Assembly (NCBI GenBank): GCA_021014945.1
Contig: MU266340.1
Coordinates: 173,721-237,720 of the forward strand
Direction of reading: 5' to 3'
From: Leucogyrophana mollusca
Taxonomy: Eukaryota; Basidiomycota; Agaricomycetes; Boletales
DNA: 64,000 nucleotides
Below are positions 1 through 11,606 of the stretch, in pieces (within the stretch, counting starts at the first letter, position 1; each line of letters starts with the position of its first letter). The translations under genes and the position numbers were made by a program. The notes beneath the pieces were generated by a model. It was not told the DNA's origin. It saw only the letters and a list, made by a program, of their open reading frames with translations, and did not search any database.

Positions 1-1
1 A

Positions 2-253
2 ATAGGTACTACCAAGTTCGCCAATGCGTACAACCGCATACGGCAAGGTGTGCTCTCTGTGCGACAGGACCGTCGGACTGCTCGAGTAACACAGGTACGT
101 CAGGGCCCGCCCTTTTTTGCTGTTCTACGATAGCTCATCGACTTGAATACATCATAGGCGACTGTCAATCCGGAAGCTGCTGCGAAGAGGAAGATGCAGC
201 GAAACGTAGTAAAAAAGGAGAGTCGGAAGAGGAAGAACAGGACTTTCGCGTGA
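2..253 (+). CDS. UTP20: C-terminal end of a UTP20/DRIM-like U3 snoRNP component (5' end outside window)
   Basis: This is the last part of a gene that begins left of the window. Exon 2-94 is open in frame. A GT-AG intron (95-157, gtacgt...catag) follows, then exon 158-253 ends in TGA. The residues read ATVNPEAAAKRKMQRN followed by the basic stretch KKESRKRKNRTFA and stop. From memory this matches the basic C-terminal tail of UTP20, a very large HEAT-repeat protein of the small-subunit processome needed for 18S rRNA maturation in the nucleolus. Only about 63 residues are visible, so the name rests on the tail and the NPEAAAKRKM motif. Any other lysine-rich nucleolar protein is a less likely alternative. 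Confidence 0.65.
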
Positions 254-615
254 GTGCTTTCATGTGATTTCGATTGCGATTTTGAAACTGATGCGCCCGG
301 ATTTCGATACAGGGATAGCAAAGGGCGGGTGAAGAGAAGACGCGAAGAGTGATGCGTGGCTACACGTATTGCAGTGATGGGATCTTGTCGTGGACGTTTT
401 ACACTTTCTTTAAATAACTTATCATCTATACACGCTCGCAATCTAAATCTACACGTTCATTAACACTCATCAGTGGGGGCGTTGAGTGGGGCTGTGCGAA
501 TGTCTTAGGGTGATTACCGATGACCTTATGCCCGGCCGTAATCTCGGGAACTTAGCTTTGCCGTCCTCCCTGCGGCGTAGCTTATTGTACGACTACGACT
601 CTGACCTCCACGACG
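254..615. other. intergenic, UTP20-like 3' flank and DUF2470 gene promoter
   Basis: No supported coding exon. Minus-strand frames here are antisense to the UTP20-like tail. The stretch should hold the UTP20 3' UTR and the upstream region of the next gene. I see no clear TATA box. Confidence 0.5.
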
Positions 616-1462
616 ATGCCTGACCCAGTAGCGGACAAAAACGGATTCCTGCGTCTCTACATGAAAAATCACCCCGACACGCTCGTCGCGTATGTCAAGC
701 ACTTTGGGAAGGTGAAGGAGAACGTCGCTACCGCCGAGCTCAAGGATATTGATTCCAAAGTCAGTCCGCCCATGCTTGAGTGAATTTTTTTTACGGTCTG
801 TACATGAAATCCTGACCATGTATATTGTTACATTTATCACAGGGCATGACTCTGGCGTACAAGCTCCAGAGCGGGCAGGACCGTTTTGTGCGTGTGGAGT
901 TCAACCCGCCGCTGGCTGGATATGAGGAGGTCAAGCCGCGCATGCTCGCCATGAAAGCGGAGGCGCAAGAGAGCCTCGGAATGGCAAGTCCTAGCCCGAA
1001 CCTGTGTCCCAGCTTGCTAAACCCAACCCAGATAAAAGCCCCTCAGCTAACAAAGCTCTTCGTCCCGCTTTCCATCATCCCCTCAACCCTCTTTCTCCTC
1101 ACGTTCTTGTACGTTACTCTCCCCCCGCCAGACACACACCCCTTCTTTGGCCCCTCGCGGTGGCTGAACGACGCCGTCGGGACGACGGGGATGTTCTCGA
1201 AGCGCGGCGTGTTTGGCTTGGTGGCCACTGTGCATAGCTTGGAGGCGCTGTATACGTATTCGCTGTGCAGGCGGTATGTCAAGGGGGCATTGCTTTCGGT
1301 GAGTATCTGGCTTTTGCGGGTGTAGATGGGCTGACAATGTGGGTTATGGGGGCGTAGATGGCGTATGTGCTGCTGACGCTGCCCTTTGGGTATCCGATCT
1401 GGGCGGAGATCCGTAGGCGCGTGCAGGTTGCGCGGATTGATTCGGTTATGAAAGTAGAGTAA
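616..1462 (+). CDS. DUF2470 domain membrane protein
   Basis: Exons 616-759, 843-983, 1032-1298 and 1358-1462 give 218 residues with consistent phases. The N-terminal 95 residues match the DUF2470 pattern: a YMKNHPDTL segment, then DIDSKGMTLAYKL, then VRVEFNPPL. This is the heme-oxygenase-like split-barrel C-terminal fold also found in plastid proteins. The second half is hydrophobic, with a segment starting KLFVPLSIIPSTLFLL and two or more further helices, so the protein is probably anchored in a membrane. Intron 2 (984-1031) starts GCAAGT and ends CAG. It is a multiple of three and open, so it could be retained, but removing it gives the expected join GM-IKAPQ. Function unknown. Confidence 0.8.
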
Positions 1463-1697
1463 CTTAACTTCAGAGGGGTGTATGGTATGGTTGGAGCAGG
1501 TAGGGCTCGTCGTTCTTGTGATATTTACCATTGTGCTATCCCGACTGTTAATATTGTTGAAGTCGGTCGACATGGTCGTGTAACGGTGCAAGAAATTACG
1601 AGGGCTGGATGAGGCATTACTTGCTATCCTTCGTCGGGCTATATAAGCAAGACGACAACAAAATCAGTTACAGAGCTCCGTCTATCCCAGAACTGCA

Positions 1698-2722
1698 CTA
1701 CGATAAATCCATAGGTTCCTCCCCCCCTTCATCATCATCCAGAATCTCTGGCTCCTTCCTCCTTCGTCCCTCCGCCAACTCGCACTCCTCTAGCGCAGCT
1801 TCCACATCATCCTCATTCCAATCACTCGTCGCGTCCCACTCGTTCTCGAATTCAATATCAAGCGTGAGCTCTTCAGCATCCGTCAATGGGAGGAACGTCG
1901 CGAGTGACGTAGTGCCGGTGGTGGGGAGCTGGGAGACGGGCTGGACCCAGCGCCGTTCGCGGAGGCGTTTGTGCCGCTCGCGGTCTTCTTCGATGCGTTT
2001 GAAGATGTCGTTCCGGGAGAGGGACGAGGTGGACGGGGCTGAGGAGTCGGTGGGATTAGAACCCGAGGTATCGAGGGAGGGCTGGCGCGCGTCGAGGATC
2101 GTCATGACATCGTCGACTTTTTGTGGATCAATAACGCGTTTACTGCGCCAGCTTTCGAGTATCTACGTAGTGTACGTCTGTTCAAACCACGACCTTTGCG
2201 ATAATTTGAATGGCCCACGTACCTGCTTAGTGCTCGTTAAGTTCGGCAGGCCCTGCCTCCCCTGCGGCACGACATACTCGACTATCTGCTCGAGGTCCCG
2301 CGCCACGAAGTCGACATAGAAAGCACCCTTGGACTTGGTGGTCGATGCGGTTGACGTGGATGGGTCGACCTGGGAGTGTGATTTTGCGAGGAGGGAGGTT
2401 TCGCAGAGCGAGTCTAGGAAGTAGAGGATGTTGATGCGGTGGTTTATCGAGCCCTGTGCGGTGTGAATTTGTACACTGGGTGTGGGGTCAATCAGTGGGT
2501 CAGCATGGACATACCTTTTGACATTCTTCGACGATGCAATCCCAGAGGTCTTCACCGCATCGTGAAAAATACTTGAGGGCGTAGCTGACGACTTTTTGGA
2601 TTGATTGTTGAGTACTTGGGTGGGGTCAGAGTTTGTGATGAGACAAGAGAAGGCACACGGGCGTACGCGTTGAGCTTTCGGAGGAGAGATAGGAATTGCA
2701 TTCGCACTTCGAAGGGATCCAT
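1698..2722 (-). CDS. CTK3: CTD kinase I subunit gamma (CTK3, CID domain)
   Basis: Exons 2722-2667, 2614-2515, 2453-2223 and 2162-1698 give 283 residues. The N terminus reads MDPFEVRMQFLSLLRKLNA, then QQSIQKVVSYALKYFSR and GSINHRINILYFLDSLCE. This is the characteristic CID-type helical domain of CTK3, which with CTK1 and CTK2 phosphorylates Ser2 of the RNA polymerase II C-terminal repeats. The last exon carries the conserved ILESWR region, an RNDIFKRIEEDRERHKRLRE helix and an acidic tail (DDDEGGEEPMD). Length and exon order fit fungal CTK3. The gene is intact and transcribed towards the DUF2470 gene. Confidence 0.9.
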
Positions 2723-4245
2723 CCTGTCCTAGCTGGCTGCTGAGCGCTGAGCGTTGAGCTTTACAAGATAGATCAGCACGCAGCCGCTGGAAAGCGTTTG
2801 TGACTAAGTTATTGAACTAGCTCTCGAGTACGAGAAAGCCTCGAGCACTTCGTTTTGGGACATTTCGTACGCGTCTTTATGGTGTTGCATTTTCGATGGG
2901 TTGGCACAGGTTGGCACGACACACAAGAGGCTTGCAGGGACCAACAGACTGAGAATGTCCACTCAAATATTGTATCTAGTTAGCTCAATGCATGGTCTGG
3001 CACAGGGTTCTTTGGATCCAAGGTCACGAATTGTGGCCTAGGTACTTCTCTCACCCCAAAGGTATTAACCCCACTTGACCGGTCACCAGCGAATCCCAGC
3101 CGTCCGAGCTGGACAACTACCTTCACAAACGCCCGCTTAGCATAGCTCATCGCTACCCATATCTTTTGCAACATTCCAATTTCCGCATTTTAATTTGCCA
3201 CCGGATCGCACCGCAGGTCGAAGCGTGCAAAGTTGCCAGGTCAACGATACCGAAGATGGTTGGTGTCCCTCCATGTTGGAGGAGGCCTTCGGAAAAGTCA
3301 AATTTCGCGTTTTTTTTTCGGTATTCTAGCTACTGACAAGCCCCGCAGGCCCAGGCGAACCTTTGGTAAGTTAGTGGGAAAGCGCTTATACACTTTGTAA
3401 TTGACAAGGATCTTGCGGGATGGCGCGAAATCGAGGGTCGACCATGTTCTCGAATGCTTGAACTGCGAAACCGCGCAATATTGACAACGTTCTTAGCTCA
3501 AGTGTGTGCCATGTTCTTTAGCCCGCTTTTCCAGTGCAAAAGTCGAGCTGTCCAAGAGTCTTTGACAGATCCACTTCACGTTTGGTCCCATTTATTGGAT
3601 TCCAGGGGAATTGACTCATATTCGTTAGCGAGCAGACAGTTATTGGCTGGCTCGGATCCAGCCGTTTTTACGCTCCAGCTGTCTACTCGCCTGGAGAGTT
3701 CGAGGCTGGATTTTTGTAGCAGGTAAAAAGATCGTGTGGTTGATATGTGCTGATCATGATCATTCCCGACACCCCTCCATGGACAAGTCTCCGGGCGCTT
3801 GTACGGATGCGCCGGGACCAATCATCGGCCACCACCCCACTTATATTCCAAGGTTTTCTACTACCTACTCAATCTATCCTCCGTGCTAAACATGCAGGAG
3901 TTATATATGCAGCGAGCACGCGCGCTATCTTTCGGACAAATGCAGCACAATAATCACGCCAAATAAGGCAAGTGTCACGGTCTGCCTCAGCCAGCACCAA
4001 GAAGGCTCCGGATCCCAGACTCAAAGGTATTCGAAAAGAATTTGATTTAACGCACCCTGTGTCTCTTCGTTTCAAACCTACCTCCGGCGCATTACTGACG
4101 CTCCCTCACATCCAGTTGTATATATATGCGGCAAATGGCATGGGCAGTCACTACCACACACCACCCTTCCGTCCTTGAATCGACATATCCTATTCTCCGA
4201 CGCTTCAATTTCTAGTCTAGTGCCGTTAGGCGCGTTCAGTCGCTC
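2723..4245. other. intergenic between CTK3 and zinc-finger gene
   Basis: Divergent upstream regions of CTK3 (-) and the zinc-finger gene starting at 4246 (+). Short frames in all phases lack splice support or family resemblance. No RNA gene recognised. Confidence 0.5.
4119..4127 (+). promoter_or_regulatory. TATA-like element
   Basis: TATATATAT at 4119-4127, about 125 bp upstream of the proposed ATG at 4246. The position is plausible for a core promoter with a 5' UTR of roughly 90-100 nt. Seen in sequence only. Confidence 0.4.
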
Positions 4246-5128
4246 ATGCTTGCCATGTTCGTCACTATTATGATTGTCTCTCTGACCTTTCAGCTCACTC
4301 TTGTCTCATAGTGCGTCGATTACTGACTCGTTTAATTATGGTGAAGATGAGGTCCAACCGACTGAGCTGGCGAGTTTGGCCAGAACCAGACCGTCCGCAG
4401 ATCGCCAAGACAGCTTGACGGTGTCCACACCTTCTTTGGGGACCCAGGCCGGCCAGTTCTGGGATGCCGCGGCGAACGTTCGGCAGGATGTGAACGGCTG
4501 CTTATATGTGGTTCCTTCATCCACTATGGCTCCTATGTGGGGCGGCGCCCCGCACAACTTGGCGAGTCTACGTGGGGTCACGCTCATACCCGCGCCCATG
4601 TCACCCCCGAAGGACCGGCAACGCGGAACGCGGCGAGAGGCATCGCTCTCAGTCGATCCTAGCACCTCTACGCTCCGTAGTCTGTACCAGCACTCCTCAG
4701 CTTTGTCCCACCGTGTGTGCGTAGGTGAGGGATTGTGGGTCGACAAGGGGGAGTTGGAGCACGCACCTGAGGAGCTCTGGCCCCTCTACCAATGCCGCTG
4801 GGGCGACTGGCCATGTAGCCTGTTGGTAGATGGGACGCAGATCGGCAAGCACCTGCCCAGATGGCATGGCGTCACAGGGCGCGACAAGGACCCCGCAACT
4901 TGTTTCTGGAACGGCTGCGGGGAGCGCATGAACAAAGAAAGCCTCGCACGACACATCTGCAGTAAACACCTCCTCGAAGGGTTGATGTGTGTTTGTGGCA
5001 CGAAGCTTATCCGCTATGACGCTTGGCAAAGGCACTGCCAGAAGAGGTTGGGATGCCAAATGGCAGAAGTTGTTCCCGTCCACGGGCCTGACGTCCATTT
5101 CATTGACATTCGCACCATACCCGGATAG
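4246..5128 (+). CDS. triple zinc-finger protein, array subfamily I
   Basis: The long reading frame has no in-frame ATG at its left edge. An 11-nt first exon (4246-4256), a 37-nt intron (4257-4293, gttcgt...tttcag) and exon 4294-5128 give 281 residues. Residues about 60-80 hold a GQFWDAAANVRQD...GCLY block shared with the gene at 17027. From residue about 171 there are three zinc fingers: C-x6-C...H-x4-H beginning YQCRW; C-x4-C-x11-H-x4-H (CFWNGC...ARHICSKH); and a third finger with a C-x-C start and RYDAWQRH. The block resembles C2H2-type nucleic-acid-binding proteins, so a nuclear regulator is likely, but no named family is recognised. The first exon is inferred. Confidence 0.65.
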
Positions 5129-5599
5129 TCAGGTCTCCATACGGTCTTCCATCTATGCCTCCCTTTACCTACAAATCTCTTGAACAATACCGTTCTTATT
5201 TGTGATTCTAGAATTAATGGTGGGATTTGACTGTCAGACCGCGATTCTAGACATCCATTCGAGCTTGATGCTCATATTGTTCGATATATTCTAGAGTTGT
5301 CATCTATCACGATTTGCATACCATGTACCTCCATTTACTTTCTTCTTGCAGCTGTATTTTGGTCGTTAGGCCTCGTGGGTGCCTTCAACCACACCGCGGC
5401 GTTACATCGCGTGGCCGGAAGGGTTCAAGATCGTGACCATAAAGCAGACTCCCATCCACACGGTGATGTAGATGCCATGATCGACAAGAAAAGTCTAAGC
5501 ACTAATTATCTGTTTGCGTGTTATAGTACGGGTAATCGTTGGACCTCTTATTACTTCTCCGCCGCTATTTTGGTCAATAGCCATCCGTGCCTACCGCGA

Positions 5600-7031
5600 T
5601 CACACCGCGACAGTCTGATCCTCAACGACTTCACCTTCGACCCTAAGCGCGTCCAGAATCTGCTCCAGGCCTTGATTTCCACCAAGTCTCTCAATCTCCC
5701 CACGAACCTGGGTGATAATTCAGTGTTAGCTCATCATTGACACGACAACGTGTTTGCAGCAAGGAAACGCGATTTGATATGCAAGATTAACGACGACAAT
5801 AGCTCACCTGAGCTTCAAGGGTCCGCAAGACCCTCAATGTATAATCAAATGATCGCGTGTGCGTGCGCAAGTAAGCGATGGTATGGTGCTTTAGCGTCGG
5901 TGTGGAAGGTCGTTTTTGGAGCACGTCTAAAAGTGGCGGGGGCGACGGTCAATGGAAGGTGGGGTAAGGAGGAATGAACCTACTTAATACCTGCCGATTC
6001 GTCTCGTCCGCGCGGACTCCATGCACGATGGGGAAGGAGAACTTCCCTTCAGTCAGATCTTCCGCAAATCCCTTATTTTGTGTATACTAGTGATGGAAAG
6101 GGAGGATGATACTGAGGAAAAATCAGTGGCAAGATATAAGGCAATGGACGAACCTCTGTGCTCTGCAAGTTCATATAGTCGTCTCGAATCTGGAAATACA
6201 CTCCAAATAGATTCACGAGGGGGACATAGTCGCTGATCTCGACCATGATAATCCTAATCGTAAGTCGAGGTAACCACAAGGAAATCGATGGTCACTCACA
6301 CACTGGAGTTGGTAGTTGAACACGCCATCATCAATTTAATAGCAATCCTAAACAGCCCACCAGTCTCTGCACCACCCAAGTCAGTACATCAGACTAGTGT
6401 CCAGCGGATATTATGGCTCAACTGTTGTTGACCATTGCGATGTACTCCTCTTCCGTCGGGCAACGTAAGGAGTCGCGCCACAACAGCTCGAGGCCTTGTC
6501 CACGGTGGAGGGAGAGCAGTTCATCTGTCACAATTCGGTCAAGCTGGGTATCGGGAATCAATCGCGCGGCGGGATCGCTCGTGCGATCAGAGTCTCGGAG
6601 GGAGAATAGTTCCTTGTAAGCTAAAAAGTAGACGTAGTTCGCGGTGTTGATTGTCTGCGGTATCCCATATATCTTATGCGTCACTGTATCACACACCAGT
6701 CAGCGCCAGTACCCCTTCTCCCCAGCGCTCGACTCCAGCACTCACCAGGCTGTCCACGCCTCAACTGTGAATCATCCTCAATATCATCCACCATCAAGCT
6801 CGCGCTGTGTAGCATACTGACGACCTTGGCGATGATCTTGAGCTTAGCGGGCGGGACTGCGAGCCAGGTGTTGAACGCGTCAATCATCGTGCCTCGGATT
6901 TCTTTACCGGGTTTCGCGGTGATGTAGGTGTAAGGCTCGAGGAGCGCGGCCTCGTTGACTGCTGTCCATGGTGGGGAGGAGGGTGACGTGAGGGAGGTTA
7001 AGAGAGTAGAATAGTAGGAGCTGGGTGTCAT
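5600..7031 (-). CDS. geranylgeranyl diphosphate synthase
   Basis: Seven exons (7031-6746, 6683-6423, 6366-6300, 6253-6154, 6086-5984, 5926-5808, 5707-5600) give 347 residues with every phase consistent. It is an all-alpha trans-isoprenyl diphosphate synthase that adds IPP to FPP to make GGPP for carotenoids, diterpenoids and protein geranylgeranylation. Visible landmarks: LLEPYTYI, the first aspartate-rich motif DDIED in [33 protein letters not shown], the second aspartate region [39 protein letters not shown], and the C-terminal [17 protein letters not shown]. The start ATG is the only one in frame. No terpene cyclase or P450 lies nearby, so a housekeeping role is more likely than a cluster role. 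Confidence 0.93.
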
Positions 7032-9105
7032 GGTTGGGATGAAAGGGAAGACTGCGAGTGCTGCGCCCTACAGTAACATAAGAACTAGCACTGCGCCTGA
7101 GGCCTGAGCATGCTATGTTTGTGTACACCGCGAGGCGATGCACACAAACCCATCCCAGATTATGCTGTCGACATGTGAAAAGACTCCAAATCACGGAGGC
7201 AGCCATAATAAGGAAAGCGCCAGGGTTCTGCGCTCGATAGTACTATTCTTATCAATGTCGTACATCCTTAAAGTGTGTGTGAAGGAAGTGGAAAGGTCGC
7301 AAGCATGCCACCAATCGCTCAGCGCTCAAGACTTATGGCAGAGCGCCCGAGAAGAAACTACCGACTAAACTAGTGCGGAGGTATGGAGGACCTATCGAGA
7401 ACTTTACAACCATCTCTCTGTGAATGTCGTCGCGTACACGACCGCATTGGAGAATCATGAAGCGACATCGATTGCCCGGAATTGGGTGGTTCCACTGACG
7501 ATGGCTAAGGGGGTGAGGGTGTCGCGTAGTGGGCAAGCTCGATATTCGTCCTCGTTGGGATCGACAGCATCAAGTTCATAAACGAGGCATGCAGATACGG
7601 AAAACATTCACACAATGACAGGCGCATACTCAGCTGTTGGCCGCATGGATCAGTGGATATGCGAGGATCTGCGATGACCACGAAGACATAGACAGGGCCT
7701 ATGTGAGCCGTCAATCGTGGCGTGACTGACTTAGTGGAGGTGCCTGCATAGTTGGTTAATGTACCCATAGGAGCATAAAGCTACCCGGTGGACGACACTG
7801 TCGTGGGTGAAGTGAACAAAAGATTTTGCCAGCCTAGGGACCTTGGGAAGAAACCGATGGAGATCGCGCAAAGCGCCCACCAGAAAAAACTGTGGATGTG
7901 AATAAGCGTGAGACGAGCGTGGATGTGAATGGTTCGTAGATTAGCCATGGACGTTCCTGCCTCCAGGCTCTCTGGGTTGGGTCGAACCCATGGGTGCAGA
8001 GTACAGCGGGTGTTCCGAGTCTATGCATGAAGAATAAGATAGAGTCACTCGAACATGAACACCGATACAAAAGGTACCGAGGGACGACCAGTGTGATATG
8101 GGGTGACACGGAAACTCGACAGCAAGTTTCCATGCCGGCGCAATGGGTTGACCGACACATGCAGAAGCAGTCGCGTACAGTATTTGGGGAATGTCGATTG
8201 TAGCAAATGACATTTTCCTGCCATTAATCAACGCCGACAACCTTGATTCGCATCCCGAGTTAAGTGAAGTAGTCTATGATTATTCGGTGCCGTCGGTTTC
8301 GAATTTGAAGAATGTAAGCATCAAGGAGAGATAGCAAAGAGATGGCTCTGAAGGGGATCGGGTGCTGTTACCTGTTATGGAAGGTATCGCCAGGTATGAG
8401 CCGCTAGGCCCAAGTCACCTGACTCCTCAAGCACTCAAAGTACTTCAAGTTCCTCAACGCCGAACGCCGGGCATCATTGTGCCTCTCGTGAGGTCACGGC
8501 GCGAGACTAGAAAGTGAATAAGATAATAATCTCAGTTTCGGGGCGGAAACTCGATACATGATCTGTAAGTACCTAGAAAGTGAATAAGATAATACTAGGT
8601 ACTAGTCAGTAAGGTAAAAAACGGGGGCGCGACAATATAGAACTTACATCTCAGTTTCGGGGCGGAAACTGAGATGCATCGAATCGAATGATATGCGTTT
8701 TATTGACGGAGTCGTAGTGGGCCACGTCGGCCGTAAAATTTCTCGTCGAGTCATAAGAATGCATGAATTGCGAGATAAGGTGAAATCTGTCAAGGGAAGT
8801 GGATACCGTAGAATGGACGTCGGAGTCCTGCTCCGACGTCACCCGCTTGTAACTCCAACAGTGCCTACATACACAAGTCAGTTGCAGTACTGCGAGGGAT
8901 AAAATACAAGTACATGACGCAAAGGCAGCCCCAAGATCATGAGTTCCAAAGAATTGGGCTAGAAACTGTAAACGACTGGAGGAAAAGATGTGCCCAAGTA
9001 GGCCGGTCGGGAGCTAACGATGAAATACAGTGAAATACACGACGAGCAATCTCGATCCTGTTAAGCAAATTGTACGGCACAAAAGAATACTCAGACGGGG
9101 CCGCC
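7032..9105. other. gene-free stretch between GGPP synthase and zinc-finger gene A
   Basis: No exon set with consistent splice sites was found. It includes the GGPP synthase promoter at its left end and the repeat cluster at 8507-8676. The short frames in both strands look like chance openings. Confidence 0.45.
8507..8676. repeat. paired direct repeats ending in a perfect hairpin
   Basis: A 21-nt string starting CTAGAAAGTGAATAAG occurs at 8507 and again at 8573. A second string, ATCTCAGTTTCGGGGCGG plus AAACT, occurs at 8529-8551 and 8648-8670. The second copy extends into a perfect inverted repeat: 12-nt arms CATCTCAGTTTC (8647-8658) and GAAACTGAGATG (8665-8676) around a 6-nt GC loop. The first copy has lost the outer part of its right arm. 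Confidence 0.85.
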
Positions 9106-10030
9106 TCAATGCCTGTGTGGCTCGAAAGCAGTGCAACTATGGATAACATGACAGTTAGCACCTGCGAGCGGGGCGGAGTGTGCACCCGAACATGGCCCCG
9201 GTTTTTCAATGTGCCTCGTGAAAGCGTCCCCGCGCGATAGGGGAAGGCCGCACGTTGAACACATGACTTTGGCGTCGATATGTGAACCGCCAAGGATATG
9301 ACGCGCAATGTTCTCTCCCTTCAGCACTCTCCCGCACCCATCCCAAAGGCAACACGTGTCATGATGGTCGCACGAGCTGATACCATGCCACTCCTGCAAG
9401 TGCCTCGCCATCGACTTTCTGACGCCCTCGACCCACAAGTTGCATGATCCTGAGCCCTTCGAATCCCAAAGGCACTTGTACACGCCCACCTTGCCATCAG
9501 GGGCGTTTGCGTGGGCAGTCTGTAGTTCTTGCTCGTCTATCCAAACACCCTGGCACATACGCGGGGCGTGATGCGGGCGCGCGACGGGGACCTGGAGATG
9601 AGATGGTCTCGGCGGAGGTGGAGATCTGTTCAATTCGACGATACGAGGAACAGGCGTAAGATCTCTGTGTGCAGCAGCAGCGAGTATATCGGTCGCAGAT
9701 GAACCTGGGGGCATCAAGAAGTCATACGACTCGGAGAAACGAGAGCTACGGGAGACAGAAACGATCAGCTAAACCAAGAGGCCCAGCTCAGCCGAAAGGC
9801 ACTTGCCATGTACAATCAAGGCTGGCGTGCGTTCTTAGTGTACGGCGTGGATCGATGCAAGATTCCGGGCCCGTGACAATGGCGCCATGAATCTCGCGGT
9901 GGTATGCATTGCTGAATGATACACGCCAATGAGTCTCAGTGTCAGTTGAGGAGTACAACCAGGGGCTTACTGGGAGGGACTCGAAGAACACATTGGAGGG
10001 TGAGTCATGTCTGAGCTGAAGATGGCCCAT
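9106..10030 (-). CDS. array member A: CIDPR module plus triple zinc finger
   Basis: Exons 10030-9971, 9934-9807 and 9745-9106 give 275 residues, all in phase. Intron 1 is 36 nt (gtaagc...ctgag). Intron 2 (9746-9806) has a GC donor (gcaagt) and a TAG acceptor. Residues 1-105 form a module of unknown function with SNVFFESLP, HWRVSFSNAYH, CIDPRRTL and DILAAAAHRDLTPVPR. After a proline-rich linker, residues about 154-258 hold three fingers: C-x9-C...H-x4-H (YKCLWDS), C-x4-C-x11-H-x5-H (CLWDGC...IARHILGGSH) and C-x2-C-x12-H-x6-C (CSTCG...FTRHIEKPGPC). Paralogous to member B next door. The gene may start further upstream, since homology with B continues to about 10.5 kb. Confidence 0.6.
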
Positions 10031-11606
10031 TTCTTCGTCGCGTCCTGATGCTTATGTAGTTCCAAGGTGAGCACATAATAGTCTTGCCCATCGCGCAGCG
10101 GTGCACAGTGGCAGCGAAGGGGGCGGACAAATTGGCGCCGACGTCGATCCCTGTAATATCAGCAGAAATGTTCCTGCCACTCGAAAGAAGGCGGCAGTAA
10201 GCTGAAATTAAATATCGATATATACCCAGCGGCAACTCTTCCTTTGCCAGTCCTGAGGAAATATTAGCATCGTGTGTATCGGCTTTGGGGGCGGCAGCTG
10301 AAGTTTTCGGGGAAAGCAATGCCTTCAAATTCTGGTCGTGATCAACGCTTGGAATGCGAGAAAAACAGGAGAGATCGCGGTAAAGGTTGGCCTACGGTAC
10401 CGCTTCGCGATGAACACGCTGCAGAACCACTTAAGACACGCGTCCGAGGAATTCCTAAATCCGCGTGGCGGGCGACTCCAACGGGGGAACGCCACTATGG
10501 CAAAAATGCCACTTGATTGTAGACGCCCGCAGTCGTGCTTCGATCGACCCCAAAATAGGTTTTGGCGTGCGCAGATCATACAAAACTGCCCTTGGACACA
10601 AGAAAGGGATGTGAGCTTGCCCTCAGGGTTTACGGAGCGCTGGGTATCTTATCTGAGAGACGCCAATCACACACTCGGGTTCGTATATGAGCGGGGAACT
10701 GCCACTCAAGTACTCATGTCCGGAACTGGACTTCCCCACGAGAAACAAACGAGATTTTCGTGGCGTGGAAGGCATGCAAGACTCGTGTCGGCCACCCGAG
10801 GAGTGACGAGTGTCTTGCCTACGGTTTGAAGCCTGAAGGTCCGGTGGGTTGGGGCCTCGAGATTTTGCACGCATATTTGCATTGGGCTCAGATACATTCT
10901 GGTGGGAATGACTCCAGAGGATATGCTGTCTCACGGGAAAGGGTGGGCCTTGACGAGAAAAACGCAACTGGGAAAGGCTGAGGGTGATCTGCGTAGTATC
11001 GAGTAATGCAAAATCGTCGACACATGGCGCTGAACTCGAGAGTTGGCGTTTGTCCTCGGCAAGACATGCGTATAGAAGAGCGGGAGATACAAAGTAACTG
11101 CGGGTTGGAGTTCGGTGGTATCCAATTTGAGACCCCATGCGTGACCCGAGGTGACCAACATCGTTGGAACCAAGTCGGCCGAATTGACGCAAAGTTGGAG
11201 TGCCTGGCAGCGCCAAGTTCAAGCAGTTCGCTTCGCGTTGACTCTAAGTACATACTGGCAAAGAAACTTCAAGGCAGTCAAGTTGTGCCAATTGTGGAAG
11301 GAGTTGACGGCAGAGTCCGAGCAATCCTCGCCATTGCAGTGGCCGCGATTTGGAGCAATTTGTGCACATACTCAGAATGTTGGGACGGCTCGGCATACAA
11401 TGGCCTTCGTGAGGATATACATGAACATAGCGAACTCAAAAAAACATCAATATAGGGAGATATGTACAAGTGTGGGTGGCAAAAGTGCCCCTTCTTCGAT
11501 AAGAAGATGCTCAAGGATTAGGCCTTCAATCCCAGCCTGTACAGATCATGTCAGCCAATGATGCAGCGGATGCCAATAAAGGAAGACTCACTCGGATGTG
11601 GTGCCA
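10031..11606. other. duplicated upstream flank of array member A
   Basis: No convincing exon, but part of it is shared with the flank of member B. A 24-nt block at 10463-10486 matches 12865-12888 with one mismatch, and minus-strand frames here encode PRWSRPPR and KALLSPKTSAAAP, echoing PRWSRPPR and KALILAENMMRAAP at the B copy. This marks the extent of the duplicated unit and could include decayed 5' exons. Confidence 0.5.

Noticed and set aside
5297..5740. 147-codon plus-strand frame
   Set aside because: It is antisense to the last exon and 3' flank of GGPP synthase, whose spliced sequence is conserved. Only the minus strand is supported.
5600..7031. GGPP synthase as the core of a terpenoid gene cluster
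   Set aside because: No terpene cyclase, P450, transporter or oxidoreductase lies next to it. Its neighbours are zinc-finger genes and CTK3, so a housekeeping role is simpler.
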